Source of the DNA: Pararge aegeria
Lineage: Eukaryota > Arthropoda > Insecta > Lepidoptera > Nymphalidae
NCBI RefSeq assembly: GCF_905163445.1
Contig: NC_053182.1
Coordinates: 8,680,001 to 8,744,000 of the forward strand
DNA: 64,000 bases
Direction of reading: 5' to 3'
In this document: positions 22,993 to 35,034 of the stretch, piece by piece
Layout: each line of letters begins with the position of its first letter
Position numbering within the stretch: the stretch's first letter is position 1
Made by a program: the position numbers and the translations under genes
The notes under the pieces: model-generated
The model's input: the letters and a program-made list of their open reading frames with translations, nothing else
The model's database searches: none
Told to the model about the DNA's origin: nothing

Positions 22993-23302
22993 AGATGAAG
23001 CGTTGTTAGCCCAGTGGGTAGAACTTCGATTTCACGTTCGGGGGGGGCGAGTTCGAATCCCAGCACGCACCTCTAACTTTTCTAAGTAATGTGCGTTTTA
23101 AGCAATTAAAATATCACTTGCTTCAACGGTGAAGGAAAATATCGTGAGGAAACCTGCATACCTGAGAGTTCTCCATAATGTTCTCAAAGGTGTGTGAAGT
23201 CCACCAATCCGCACTGGGCCAGCTTGGTGGACTACGGCCTTAACTCCTTCTCATTATGGAAGGAGACCCATACCCTGTAGTGGGGCTAATATGATGATGA
23301 TA
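22993..23302 (+). repeat. SINE-A, essentially full-length copy
   Basis: The tRNA-like head has an A-box-like 'gttagcccagtgggtagaac' and a B-box-like 'gcgagttcgaatcccagc'. The body has 'cggtgaaggaaaatatcgtg', 'tctccataatgttctcaa', 'gtccaccaatccgcactggg', 'ggtggactacggcc', 'aaggagacccata' and a 'gatgatga' tail. An 8-base word, agatgaaa, occurs just before (22,984-22,991) and just after (23,303-23,310) and could be the target duplication. This is the reference copy for the other fragments. Confidence 0.85.
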
Positions 23303-23314
23303 AGATGAAATTTA

Positions 23315-24725
23315 TGAATAGTTTACGTTATATATCTATTAAAAATATAATTATGGCTTTGTTAATTATCAGAATTAATTTCAATATCCGCTTTCTTTAA
23401 AGGATTCCGTACCAAGATACTTACCTACACATGACAAGATTACACATTCTGAAATAAGTTTTTTTTGTTGGGCTTCTATTTTGCTAAATATATGAACTTC
23501 TATATTATTCTTACATCGGTTTTGTACCTACCTTTAAAACTAATTTATTTTACAACAAAAACTGTTTTATTGATGGCTGTAACCTTTGCTCAAACGACGA
23601 TCGAAATCTAACTATACGCCATCACTTATTGTACCCGTTTGTCGATGCTGCCTATCATAAAAACACAATAGGTTTATATTTTACGATATGAACAAATGTC
23701 AACTTTTCGAACAGCACCCACCGGCCACCACCCACCCCGTAACACCGCACCAGGCTGTTGATCGTTATCAAGTACCATGCGGAAAGTCGCATATACTTTT
23801 GTTATATCTTCTTTATGCCTTAAGATAAAAGATGCATAGCTATCTTAACCCGTGACAACATTATTCTTAATGCTTCTTATAATTAATTAAATATATATTT
23901 CTTAAGTTCCTCTTTTATATCTATCTATAGTGGCTACTTAAAGTTATCCCTGGGTACAAGGCTGGAATATAAAAAAAAATTGTTCCATTATTTATTTCCT
24001 GAGATCAAAACATTTAGAGAAAAAACTATACTAAGTTGTAATAGCTGTGTAAAGCTCCTGAAATCGGTGACCCTATATGACCTCAAAAGTAAACAAAGCT
24101 GAGGATATGGTTGTCACAGCGTAATTCTTTTTGATAAAAATATTAATCCCAGGATTTAATTGTGATATAATTTTTTTATAATCACAAATACTGTAGTAAC
24201 CCATCATGATAGTAAACCTTGCCTTTCTATATAACTGTTTGTTTACAAAATGTATGTACGTCGCTGTTTCATAATTAACATTAGTATGCTCCGTCTTCTG
24301 ATGGAGTCATTAATTAAAAATGGCGCCTCACATCGTAGGACTATACATGTACCTTAGTTCCTAATGGTTCACTAGGTGACTCCTTCTGCACGGCATATAT
24401 ACTAATACCATCATATCTATGATTACTGCTTACATATCAAAATATTTTTCGTCGTGCACTCTTGGGTAGAGGGCAACGAGTACCTATATATTTTTCCTTA
24501 TTGTTTTTATACACGTATTTTCCTTATTATACCAATTTTCACGAGTGTATTTGCCTTACCAAAATGCTCTTATTGGTATGTTATTTCGTACATACTCTTA
24601 GTTTTCTATCACTTTCAGAAGCTATCACAATCATTTATTGAAGAGTATGTCATATTTTGACATGTTATTACAATACAATTGAACTGTTTAAAGAACCTAT
24701 ATGTTGCATCGTACGAGTTCGTCTG
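23315..24725. other. Unassigned AT-rich DNA
   Basis: No gene, island or confident repeat. The 68-codon ORF at 24,454-24,660 is hydrophobic/aromatic by base composition and has no recognised domain. Confidence 0.4.
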
Positions 24726-24734
24726 GCTGAGATG

Positions 24735-24930
24735 GCTGATAGCAAATTTTTAAAACTTACGCCTCTGGTTGCCGTAGGCAGGTAGGTCTGCACAGGGCGG
24801 CAGTTTGGAGGATTATTTGCATGCAATACGAAGTGATGCTCTGTTTATAGGCGTTGGTTTTCCACTTACGATCAGGTGGACCATCTGCTTGGTCCGTCAA
24901 TAATAACTGTAAAAAAAAAATAGTTGGAAA
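24735..24930 (+). repeat. Repeat F, 3' part
   Basis: 'ttacgcctctggttgccgta', 'gcatgcaatacgaagtgatg', 'ctgtttataggcgttggttt', 'tccacttacgatcaggtgga' and 'catctgcttggtccgtcaat' followed by an A-run. The A-run marks the 3' end of a retroelement tail in + orientation. Confidence 0.75.
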
Positions 24931-24959
24931 ATCCAAAAGTGCACGCCGCCTCATAATCT

Positions 24960-26120
24960 CATTTTGAGATTATTTGTAAATAATAATTAAACTACATCTA
25001 ATTATACCGTGAAAAGTAATAGGCTTCTATTCATCAAAATACTGAAGCCTATAACAAAAAAAAACCAACTCGATAAGTGAAGTATTTTGCTCGTTATCGT
25101 GACCACAAGATACGAGATCCGCACATAAGGACACACGGACGTTCAAGATAGAACTTTTTAAACAATTTTTTAATTAGTTTAAATAATAAAAAGAGATTTA
25201 AAAATATCATGAGTATTAATTTTCCAAACATTTGTATGTTTAAATAAGCAATAAAGAATAAAAAAGTGACATTTTAAGTTAGTGTGCGTAAACTGACAGT
25301 AATACTCACCTCAACGTTTCGCTTGTGAGGCGTTTGGCTTCATATCTAAAAATTAACTTCATTGATACAATTTATTGTCGAAGCATCTTATCTGGTTAAG
25401 AAAGAAACATAACCCTAAGTAAATGAGGAAAAACTTATATTATCTAAATAAATATTTATGTTGCGAAAACAGAAGTAATATATCTTTTTTTGTTGCCATT
25501 TATCTTCGACATTTCTTTCGCTTTGATCCCTTTCCGGGTAAGATCCTTCGTTTGGAGACTTTATTTAATTACGCTGTGTAGTTTTGTGTTTCAATCACGA
25601 ACAAATAGAAGCAGTCGATTAAATTATTCGAATATCTGATAAATAAACAACACCCCGATTCCTATCAAACAGAAAGGTTATCCGATCGGAATAATCGAAT
25701 CTTTTTCACAATTGCTATCATTATATTACCCCCCAGCACCCCTGCCATAATTGTGATGACGCAGGGCTTAATGTTTACAGAATACCTCAAATAAACTCTA
25801 CAAAAACTCTAGAACAGACAAAAACGTTGATGTCGTAGTACGAAAAAGTTAATCAATAGATACTTTTGCAAACGTCGCATGACTAGCATAAGTTAGGTAG
25901 GTGGGTACTTACTAAAGGTATTTCGCAAACCTCGGGGTTACGGTCATTTTTCTGAATTGTCTCGCACTTTTTCACTCACGTGAACCGAGAAGTGTTTTTA
26001 GTATCTTAACCACGGACAATTACGAATATTACTACTAAATCGCACAGTATTAGGTTCTATGAATCAGATTATTAAAATATTTATTGGTATAAATATTTAA
26101 TAGGTAATTACGGCATATGA
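24960..26120. other. Unassigned AT-rich DNA
   Basis: Nothing recognised. About 25,920-25,990 is slightly GC-richer. Confidence 0.35.
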
Positions 26121-26129
26121 AAAAGGTAT

Positions 26130-26455
26130 TAGCGACTGCCCGCAATTTCTTACGCGTTTATTTCGGTTCTTAATAAAATCTGAAAGTCCTGTATTTTTTG
26201 CAGGATACGGAATATCATATGTCACTCACGAAAGCTGTTTTGCAATGCCATATAAATGTTTGACAAAATCGGTTTAGCTGTAAGACCCTGAATATATGAC
26301 AGCGGGATTTTTTCTTAATCACGTGGATAAAATCTATGTGCATACCTACCCAGGAAGCGTATATAATGTGCCAAATTACATTAAAAATGATTCTGAAGTT
26401 TAGTTGAGAGAGTAAGATAAAGTTTCACATTTAGATTATTAGTATGGATTCGTTA
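26130..26455 (+). repeat. Repeat G, decayed copy
   Basis: 'gcgactgcccgcaatttctt', 'tttgcaggatacggaatatc', 'gacaaaatcggtttagctg' and 'cacatttagattattagtat' keep the family order from start to end. Confidence 0.6.
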
Positions 26456-26654
26456 ATGTCAGACATGTGTAAGAATGAAATATAGTTAGTTATCAAGAAG
26501 TAACACAAGTTAATAATAATATGGAATAAGATAATAAACACTTTTAGAGCAGACGGTCATCAAACTTTGCTTTGAACTGACAATTAAATTTAAATGTAAA
26601 CTAGAATGTGCGCATACAAGACATTTGCATAGCGTTGCAAAAGGATCGATTAGT

Positions 26655-26795
26655 CAGTAGGTACAGGGTACACGGGGGCCGTCGCGTGCAGGCGGGCTAT
26701 AGCAGGCCGACGGCGGGCGGTTGCCTTCCGGCGAAACGCGAGGAATGTTGCCGATAGATTAACTTCTGATCTCTTTTCCGATATTATAGCGGAAC
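26655..26795. promoter_or_regulatory. GC-rich island
   Basis: 'acgggggccgtcgcgtgcag', 'caggccgacggcgggcgg', 'ccttccggcgaaacgcg' and then 'ccgatagattaacttctg'. It is compact, CpG-rich and isolated in AT-rich DNA, with GATA- and homeodomain-type words at the right edge. Confidence 0.35.
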
Positions 26796-26884
26796 GTTTA
26801 TGTAAGGAATTCTAAGCACTTCAATCTGGTTTAAGGTTTGCCTGTGCCATTTATTTATTTATTTTTTGACAATTGCATTCATGT

Positions 26885-26955
26885 CATACTCATCATCACT
26901 CCTTCTTATGGGCATCTGCTGGACATTTGCCTATTTGGAAATTCCCGTCATGCAT
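26885..26955 (-). repeat. SINE-D tail fragment, reverse
   Basis: 'actcatcatcactccttc' and 'gggcatctgctggacat' resemble the reverse complement of the 'cagcagtgggacg...gatgatgat' tail. Heavily decayed. Confidence 0.45.
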
Positions 26956-26959
26956 GTAA

Positions 26960-27570
26960 TAAAGAATACTAAACATAATAGGACGCTTGGGTGATTGCAA
27001 TAAGAACGCAATTACATTATTTCAATTTCAATTGAAAATCTTAAGCCATGTTAGATGTGTACATTAAAGACAACATGACGTGTGGGACATTGGAATAAGG
27101 TCGAATTAATATTTTTTTAAATAATAAAATAATTATATTATATATTTACAATATTTGTGCTGACATCTATCCGGTATTTTCGGATCTGCTGTGCAGTCGG
27201 ACTATGTGAGTGCCCCTGTGAACACAGCGCACTATAATATCTCCCGCGTAGTACTGGAAAATCTGTTTGGAGATTGACCATCGTGGCCGAAATCAATCAG
27301 GGAAACTGTTTTTTTATTGTGTTTATGTATGTTTTTTTCATCTTGTTACAGGTATGCAACTCTCCAGTAATTCAAACGTAAACGGCAAAATGGGTAATTA
27401 TAACCAAAAACTTTAATTTTAAAAGATTGTTAATTCTTAATTTAAGACAATATGGACAACATAAATATAAATATGCTATATTATGAAAAATTTACGTGTA
27501 TGGAACTTTCATAAAATACTTTTCTATAGGTATAATTACATAAACATCTACAATATGGACTGAACACAAA
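26960..27570. other. Unassigned AT-rich DNA
   Basis: Nothing recognised. Confidence 0.4.
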
Positions 27571-27584
27571 CATTAACAAATATT

Positions 27585-27800
27585 TAACACTTAAAACTCG
27601 CGGGACGTTAGGAGGAAGATCATCATAGGGAGGATACTTGATTTTGGGCTAGTCAATTAGAATGTGAAATACAGTGCCCTTATCCAAGCCACACTCACAG
27701 ATAGAGTTGTACCTTATCCGGAGTTTGACCAGATGAACGGAACTATTTGTCTCATGGTCTGCTGACTGTCGTCCGGCTTATATTCGAATGAGTATACTAT
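27585..27800 (-). pseudogene. LINE ORF2 C-terminal remnant (Jockey-like)
   Basis: On the reverse strand a frame reads HLVKLRIRYNSICECG, then LDKGTVFHILID, a stop, and PKIKYPPYDDLPPNVPR. The pattern C-x-C-(about 6)-T-x-x-H-(I/L)-(about 3)-[C]-P is the terminal zinc-finger-like motif (CCHC) common at the end of Jockey/CR1-type reverse-transcriptase polyproteins. The last Cys of the motif is replaced by a stop codon, so this copy is dead. Sequence upstream on that strand (27,790-27,960) may continue the relic but I could not follow a frame. Class assignment is from the motif alone. Confidence 0.65.
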
Positions 27801-27989
27801 AATCGTCTTTCCAGTGTTACACAAAATGAAAGTTTTATTCATGAGGCAGAAGTTATTTGTAAGTTTGTCTACTAAAAGTCTCCGGGGAATCAGCTTAGCG
27901 ATAAAATATAGTCTGTATAACGCAGATCTATGTGACTTTTAAAATTGACTAGCTAACAATATTTGAGTATATGTAATACCGTTTATTAA

Positions 27990-28110
27990 AGTTCCATGAT
28001 ACCGAAGATAAGTTCCCGTTATCCAACCTCGTGCATCAGAGAGCACAGCAAGCTTTCGCTCCCGGTTTTTATCACTAATTAGCTGTCCCCCGCCATTTCA
28101 TCCGCATTAA
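27990..28110 (+). repeat. Dispersed repeat fragment
   Basis: 'catcagagagcacagcaagc' and 'tttcgctcccggttttta' resemble a lepidopteran LINE tail ('gagcacgttaagccgtcggtcccgg'), followed by the repeat-G start 'tagctgtcccccgccatttc'. Confidence 0.45.
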
Positions 28111-28559
28111 CTAAAGGTCGTACCTCAATTTTACATTGGCCACGATAACTTAATGTTAAATTATATTTGATAACTTATATATACTATATACCTTTATATA
28201 TGAGATATACGTACACTCTCGTAGGTCCCGTAAGATAATTTTTTCAGTATCTCCTAAAATATGTGACCAAGTAACATGCTGGAAATTCCACACACTTCTC
28301 AGGAGAATAAAATTATACAGCTATAACTGAATTTCCCGCTCTAGATTCTAGTCCATTTGATGTTTAGACAAACATGTGATAATAATTGTTAAAACCTGCC
28401 GTGCCGCATTGATGCAGCTTGTTAAATGTTAAGCTCTTAATCCAAATGTTCTATGAAAGAAGCGCTTATTTGCCGCGAAGTAGGATATTTTTAGTTAAAA
28501 GCAAACTAAACCCAAATCTCATTAATATTTATTTTTTAAATCGGTTAATTGCAAGTTAA

Positions 28560-28840
28560 CTATCATAAAAGGGTGTTGAACCAAGCTGCGATATAAAACA
28601 CTACAAAGCATTCACCCCATTAGGATCGACGCAGTCAGCGACAAGAAAAAAACACATTTCTTTTAACCTCTCTTTTTTAAGTTATTTGTGGTAATATGCT
28701 ATTTTTATTTCGGCAATAGAACATATATTCTTTAAAAATTTCAACACCCTACCTATTACAGTTCAGTCAGACGGGTTGACGGACAGACGGACATCAGAGG
28801 TTTATTAATAGGGTTGCGCCATCGCAATAAAAAAAAAATT
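28560..28840 (+). repeat. Diffuse repeat
   Basis: 'acgggttgacggacagacgg', 'gggttgcgccatcgc' and an A-run resemble the end of a lepidopteran dispersed repeat; the upstream part is too decayed to define a start. Confidence 0.4.
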
Positions 28841-28849
28841 CTGATTCAG

Positions 28850-29685
28850 GACCATAATAATAATTAGCTTGGTTATTTTTAGCGTGAAAATAATTTAGAG
28901 TCTTATTCAATACTCTATAATAAGACTGATCTCTCTCTCACTAAATAATCTCTTTTCAACCCCTACAACTTCAGCGTGCCTGATAGCTTTTTGCAAATAC
29001 TGGCGTGTCGATTTCAACGCGTATTCTGGTTGAACTGAATCAGAATTCCCAACGGTATTACCTTATACTTTCACTGAATGAACTCTGATGAAGTTGATTT
29101 ACTAGTTTCTGTGTGAAATACTTAGATACAAATACAAAGTAAAACAGTATTGTACCTACTGACAGTCCAACATTGTGATCCTCAATTTTGTATATATATT
29201 GTTACGAATAATACAATGTTTCAACATCGGGTGTTTGTCTTGTATATTACTGCTGTTGCAGAATACAGTACGTACGAGTAAATCAAGTTCCGATAAGGTT
29301 CATTCATTCGTCGCATCGGATAAAGCTCTTACTGCTGGAGTTCGGAGGTTCGGTCTCTTTAAGGGATTTTCATGCTCTGTTATGTGCCAGCGGCTACCTA
29401 TGACTCGATTAACGTCTGGTCACTTATTGGAAGCACTAAATAAAAGATCGTCATAGCAAAAAATCTGCTTGAGGTATTTAATTTCTGCGGTTACTCTATT
29501 ACCGCTGCCAGAGCCATTGTGTGTTTCATTTTCTGTAAAAAGTTTTAATCACTTCTGGCTTACGGGTTGGTGATCGTTTGTTCGCTATCTCAAATAGGAC
29601 TTCCGCGCGTTTACGGTCAACGGATTTCTGGTCAGCTGGTGTTGAATCTTTATACCACCATCATAGAAAATGTTTTGACCCCCAT
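28850..29685. other. Unassigned DNA
   Basis: The 93-codon ORF at 29,175-29,456 is not recognisable. Nothing else is supported. Confidence 0.35.
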
Positions 29686-29689
29686 AGGT

Positions 29690-29935
29690 GCAGTCGTAAG
29701 GACTGTGGTCGAACTATGGACTTTTCAGTGGTCTGGCAGATGGCTTAAGCCGTGGCTAGCTCACTGCCCACCGACATGAGCATGCTGCCAAGCGGTTTAA
29801 AGTGATTCTGCTTATAAACCGATTAGAGGAATGGGCTTAATATAACTATAATTACTTAGACTACGTCATTACTTACTAACAGATGAGAATCCAGTCTAGG
29901 GCTACCTGGTAGTGGAATATAAATCATATAAAACG
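29690..29935 (+). repeat. SINE-C body, decayed
   Basis: 'gtggtctggcagatggctta', 'agccgtggctagctcactgc', 'gctgccaagcggttta', 'ataaaccgattagag', 'actaacagatgagaatcc' and 'agtctagggctacctgg' follow, in order, the reverse complement of the copy at 59,570-59,810. The tRNA-like head is not clear. Confidence 0.7.
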
Positions 29936-30239
29936 GTATGAAGATGCAGCAATTATTTATTAGTAAGCAATTCACGGTAATATCTCTTTGTATTAAACTT
30001 CGTCTGAGTTCTACACGTCATATATGCTGTACGCTCACTCTGAGGTAGGGAGAGGGCGTCGCGGCTTGTTTGCGTACAAGTGAATTCCATTAGATTCAGC
30101 CTGTGTACCGCAGACTAACTCCACGCTTCATTCATATCCCATTAGCTGATCGATTCATAAGTGCCTTTACTCTTTTAAGGTCGATTCACATTATAGATTC
30201 AAAAATCCAAAGACTCTTATTATGTCTCTATTTTATATT

Positions 30240-30600
30240 AATAATAATTGACAAACCAAGCAGATGGCTCACTTAGTCTGTGGAAACCATCGTCTATATA
30301 ATAGAGCAACACTTGCAAATTTTAAATGCAAGGAATAGACGCTACAAAGTGCCGCTCCGTGTCCATGAAACAACAATTTGTAATCATCATCAACAATCTA
30401 ACAATCCACTTCTGGACTTAAGGCCTCTCCAAGTAGAAGGGTTGGTGAACGCAGTATGTTGTAGTAGTGGCACAGAGGCTCAGTTATATTCCCTTGGTCG
30501 CTTCCTACGTAACCCGCGGAAAGTAGAAAACTGTGTTTCTGATCTACCGTTACCACACAGCATACAATTTGAAATGCCGTCAATATAAAAGTTAAAAGTG
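30240..30600 (+). repeat. Dispersed repeat relics
   Basis: 'ccacttctggacttaaggcc' and 'tctccaagtagaaggg' are the lepidopteran 'ggacttaggcctctcc' signature. They lie inside overlapping ORFs (102 codons forward at 30,280, 134 codons reverse at 30,398-30,802). The reverse ORF is the longest frame in the window, but it runs antisense through this repeat and shows no domain, so I do not call it a gene. Confidence 0.5.
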
Positions 30601-30849
30601 TAGCCAAATGTCTCATCAAGATGCGCATGCAATACAGATTCAAGCGTAACATTGCAATTAAATATCGACAGGATCGGTCCGTGTTAGGAACACAGATACT
30701 GCGACAAGCAATGCAAGCTGCGGTAGTGTGCACATGTCTGCCGGATGTCTGGGGACTGAGTTGCCAAATAGATATTTTACCCTGAACAACAAGTTTCTTC
30801 ATACTTGACGCCTCTGTATTATAAATTAATACGACTTCCCTAGAGTTAT

Positions 30850-32150
30850 TATAATAAAAGCTAGCGAATATCCGTATTTATAACAGCTCATACTTAACAG
30901 AGTAAATACTAATGGCAACGATGGTTTGAAAGATAAACGGTATTAAGTACCTATTAATTCGTACAATGTTTTTTTTTAAATAGTAGTTTTTTGCACAGAT
31001 AAAAATGCTAAAGAGCCCTCGTAAAAAAAAACCATGTGGTCTGCGAAATTGAGCATAAGAAATAAAAAATGTCTGTGTAATAAAAATTAATATCCGGTAT
31101 AAACTTAAGCCTGTGTTAATTCATTGTTTAAGCTGTCTCCATTCCAAACTCCCAAATAGGCTTATTCACCTGGATTCAATTTAATTGATTCCTACGAATC
31201 TGATTCCAAAGAGATAGCCGACTTTTTTTATAAAAAAAATGGTATCACTAATGAAATTAGGAATTGTATTTGAAATTTCGAGAAGATTTCGATGTTTGAG
31301 TTGAACATTGTAGAGAAAAAAGCTCTTCGACAAATAATCAACAATCCACTCTTTTAATGATACTTACTTCATACATTCCATATCTTTCATGACTCACCCA
31401 CAGCTTTTAGCAAAAAAAACTCACCGAAGACTTATCGGTGAGTTGTATTATTTGTCAAATTAATTTTACATGACGCTTTGTCAATGCTACGAGTATGTGC
31501 ACTTGTAATTGACGTGCATATCAATCCATGTTTTTGTGAGTGTGCTTTATTTATAAAAGTTGTAATATGCATGTTGTTAGTGCTCTCAATATATATAAAT
31601 AAACAAATAAATACATGTACATACTTGTATATCACATAATATGAGCTACAACAATAGTAATTGGTAATATAACAATAGGATTTCTGGAATAATGCAAACG
31701 AGTTTACTTGTAATTATATTCAGTGCCAGGCGCCCTCTACTATGTCCAGATTATTTGCTATTATTTGTGATAGATAGGGAAATAAAAGTATATACCTATT
31801 TATATTTTTGAATTAAAACGGTAATGGTTTCGAAAAACAGTAATTTACTATTGCCAATGTTTACCTTGAAGGGTAACTCAAAAGGGGAATCTTTCGTTTT
31901 CAAATGATAGGGCATTGAAACTCCAATAAATGTCGACTCACTTTGTCAGCATACCATTGAGGTGTGCACGATCTAGTTGTGGATTTAGTTTGTGTGTTTA
32001 ATCGCACCCAATGTCAGAAACCACGTGCTTTACGATTTTAAAAAATGTAGGCAGTTTATTGAGGAAGGTTGGCTATATAACGTCACGCTGGAAGCCATGA
32101 TAGGCAAGGGTACACTTCTGGGCACAGCTAATTTATAACAATCATTATTA
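30850..32150. other. Unassigned AT-rich DNA
   Basis: No gene is seen. A 10-bp inverted repeat with a 7-base loop lies at 31,418-31,444 (aactcaccga / tcggtgagtt). Confidence 0.4.
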
Positions 32151-32159
32151 TCGAAAATG

Positions 32160-32385
32160 GTTATCGAGTCTACCGGTGATCCTAGAGCGGGCAGTTACCT
32201 TGGCCAACGAATCAGTTTGGCCATCCAAAGGGGCAATAATGCTGCCAGCATCTTAGGAACTGTGCCTCGCTGCGGTGGTTTCGAGGATGTTTTAGATTTT
32301 ATTTAGTTTTAAATAATTTATTTTAGTTTATATTTATAAAACAATTATTTTAACGAATAAACATGAACATAACTATCATTATTAT
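32160..32385 (+). pseudogene. Non-LTR retrotransposon 3' end with ORF C-terminus
   Basis: A forward frame reads GDPRAGSYLGQRISLAIQRG, then NNAASILGTVPRCGGFED, ending at a TAG about 32,306. The block G-D-P-R-(A/S) ... Q-R-I-S-(L/M)-A-I-Q-R-G-N-A-A-S is a conserved C-terminal signature of a widespread family of invertebrate reverse-transcriptase polyproteins (exact clade uncertain). It is followed by an AT-rich 3' UTR ('gattttatttagttttaaat', 'ataaaacaattattttaacg'). The same end occurs at 48,890-49,205 (reverse) and its UTR at 49,225-49,315. The 5' part is missing, as is usual for truncated LINE insertions. Confidence 0.75.
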
Positions 32386-32429
32386 AAAAGTATTTCATAC
32401 GTATAGCGTAATTCTGAAAATATAAAGTG

Positions 32430-32770
32430 TATGTATGTCCTATGAAAAAGTTACTCTTGCTTGTAATTATCAATGAAGCGAAGAGATTCGTGCGTATTTG
32501 TTATGATAGATAGATCAAAGCTTGGCTTCCTAACTGTACTTTCAAATGGAAGGTATAGTAACCGGCGACCGTAGTTGTTTCCATCCGTACTATTCCATAG
32601 TAATGTTATAAATACGAACAAAACCTTTTTCATTGTTACCTCTGTTCGGCTAAACCGTTGAACCGATCGTTATGAAATTTAACACAAATGGAGCTTGCAT
32701 CCTAGTCATAGGACAATATTTGTCCCAAAAAGGAAGTTGGTAAAAGTAGAAGAATAAGGAAAGGACATAT
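32430..32770 (+). repeat. Repeat H ('aaccgttgaaccgatcg' family)
   Basis: 'cggctaaaccgttgaaccga', 'cgttatgaaatttaacac' and 'aggacaatatttgtccc' are typical of a lepidopteran dispersed repeat. Related fragments lie near 33,590-33,660, 38,210-38,450, 50,990-51,110 and 59,430-59,560. Confidence 0.6.
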
Positions 32771-33039
32771 TTTCTAGTTATTTATTTTAAATAAATCAAT
32801 ACGATAAACACCCATTACACTAATTAAATACATAGAAAATTTTATTATAAAGAAAGAAAAAATGCATAACTTGACCGCTGAAATTACTTTTGAATTGTTA
32901 AATTTTGCATAGAAATAGTTCTCAACAAGAAGACAGCCATGAGATATTTTGTCATGGAATAATAAATTCCAGCTCATTTATTAAAAACCCTAAATATATT
33001 TGCCCTATATAGCGGGCAACAACTGGTGTAGTTATAAAG

Positions 33040-33430
33040 AACTCTACACCAAAGCCGCCGACCCGCCGACACACGCTGGCTTGAATTCGGCGACTTGCTC
33101 ATTACATGCAACCGATAATAATGTTTTCCAACATGTATCGAGATGTGACGTCGGCGAACATCAAGTTGGGATTGAGTCGGCGGCTTTGGCGTTTAATAGG
33201 CGCCTCGACATGAAAACTCGTTTAATGTCACGCGAATGTACCTCGCCATTTAGAAGTGTGTTGAACTGTGCTCCGCGGCACTGAAACAATAATTAAATTC
33301 TCCCTCGGTTCTGAGCACGGAGTGTATTTCATCAACCTCCGCACTAACTCGTGGGCCGCACCACCTGAAATATTTAATTCCGACCAACCATTGTGCTGTA
33401 ATGCACCGGAAATGAAATCTCTTGACATTT
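33040..33430. promoter_or_regulatory. GC-richer island, candidate regulatory element
   Basis: 'caaagccgccgacccgccga', 'tggcttgaattcggcgac', 'gatgtgacgtcggcgaac' (CRE-like TGACGTCG), 'gattgagtcggcggctttgg' and 'gtgctccgcggcactg'. Note GCCGCCGAC near the left and its reverse complement GTCGGCGGC near 33,176. It has balanced composition over about 400 bases. ORFs on both strands (66-94 codons) overlap and are unconvincing. Confidence 0.35.
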
Positions 33431-33669
33431 CACTTACTCCTTACATGTACTCGTATGCTGATTGTAAAAAACTCGTTCATTTTATCGGGTAAGTAGGTAC
33501 AGTTAATAAATGCTTACGAAACGATTTTTTTAGTGCCATCAGAGTTCCTTCATCAAAAAATTTAGAATAAATGCAAAAGTGTACCTTTTTGTTACCTATG
33601 TTTGGCTCAACCGTGACACAGATCTTGTCGAAATTTGGTTGTTTGTTTTACAACAAATTTTATTTTTAA

Positions 33670-34630
33670 CATACGTTCCCACGGTATGACGGCTGGCGCG
33701 AATGAAGCGCAACAGGGAAGACCTAAAGTCATTGTCTAACATTTTTCATTCATCGCACAAATAATTCCCAATAGTATAGGCATAACATTGTATAAACAAT
33801 ACACATGTCAGTTAAACAATGCAACATGCTAATTAGTAACTGGCTCAAAAACGTAACTCACTTGGTTACTTAAGTAATTGTTTACTTATTTTTTAATAAG
33901 ATCTTCAGTTCACAAAGCATTTAACGTGTGCATGTTATCGTATACGCGTTAACCGTTCCTTTGTTTTTAAATTTTTAAAATCCGATTCGAGTTATTTATT
34001 TTGTATTTTTATTTTTTTATTACTCGGTTAAAAAAGTTAAATTTATTACGAGAATGCTATAAAATACATTCAATTAAAATAGGACAATCGAGTAATTATT
34101 CTAGCAAAAGTGCACTTTGTTGATTGACGTCGAACAGTTTTGGTGCTCTGCAGGCGTGGAAAACCTAATTACATTCGTTAGTCGGTTCGGTTATTCAACC
34201 GCCTGCTACGCAATTACAACCCTTACTGTAGTGAGCTTTTACATTTAACACTGATTTCCCCTCAACAGTGCACTGTTAGTTGCTTTGATTAAATTCAACA
34301 ATACTACTATAACAAAATATGAACGGGTAAATGACGGTCGCCGAAAAGATGTCATTCGCAGCTGTACAAGCTGGATGTCGGCTAGAATTTTTTGTCAATT
34401 TGCGAAGCACGCGAAATTGTGCTGTAAAACTCATGTTTCATGCAGTTTATCATTTATTTAGCAAAAAACTGTACTTTTAGACTCTGGAATTTTACGACCA
34501 GCGCCGCTTTTCCCTATAGTAAAGACTCAGTGAGAATATAAATTAAACACACTCTAGCTGTGACACGTGGGACGCGAACTCTCGCCGTCACTGTCTTGCT
34601 ACAACTGCGTGTCGAGATCGCCTCCATTTT
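33670..34630. other. Mostly unassigned DNA
   Basis: GC-richer patches lie at about 33,675-33,730 and 34,140-34,230 ('gttagtcggttcggttattc'). No gene is seen. Confidence 0.35.
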
Positions 34631-34639
34631 GTTTCTCTA

Positions 34640-34905
34640 TACATCGGTACTCGTTGGTTTAATGGTTAGCAAGTTTGTTTATGGACGACGGGTTTTTGTG
34701 TGCTGGGTTCGTGTTTTTTTTATCAAGAAATTCTCTTTACCGATGCGGAGTTAGGAAATTATTACTGTCTAACCCTATGTCTAGGAGGGCATGTTCACCA
34801 ACTCGTGTTGAAGCAGCGTGGTGAGTGCAAACTCTATCTTAATCTATCCTATGAGACAAGGGCTACATTGACCGGTCTCTGCCCAGTTGCATATTAAAAG
34901 TTTGA
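34640..34905 (+). repeat. SINE-D, tRNA-headed copy
   Basis: The head has 'cgttggtttaatggttagca' (A-box-like) and 'gtgtgctgggttcgtg' (B-box-like). The body has 'gatgcggagttaggaaatta', 'agcagcgtggtgagtgc', 'atgagacaagggctacattg' and 'tctctgcccagttgcat', a standard lepidopteran SINE tail. The 64- and 65-codon ORFs are inside it. Confidence 0.75.
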
Positions 34906-35034
34906 AGATGATGCTTTTCGAATAAAATGCTAAAATAAAACACATTTTAACTTATATAAGAAGTAAAGAAAGTATTGAAACGTTATTCTATCAGAAATTG
35001 TACGCGTGAATAACCGCTATTATACAATATACCA

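Noticed and set aside
22998..23070. tRNA gene suggested by A- and B-box words.
   Set aside because: No acceptor-stem pairing and the sequence continues directly into the SINE-A body.
30398..30802. Reverse 134-codon ORF, the longest frame in the window.
   Set aside because: It runs antisense through a dispersed-repeat signature, has no domain I recognise, and overlaps an opposite-strand ORF.
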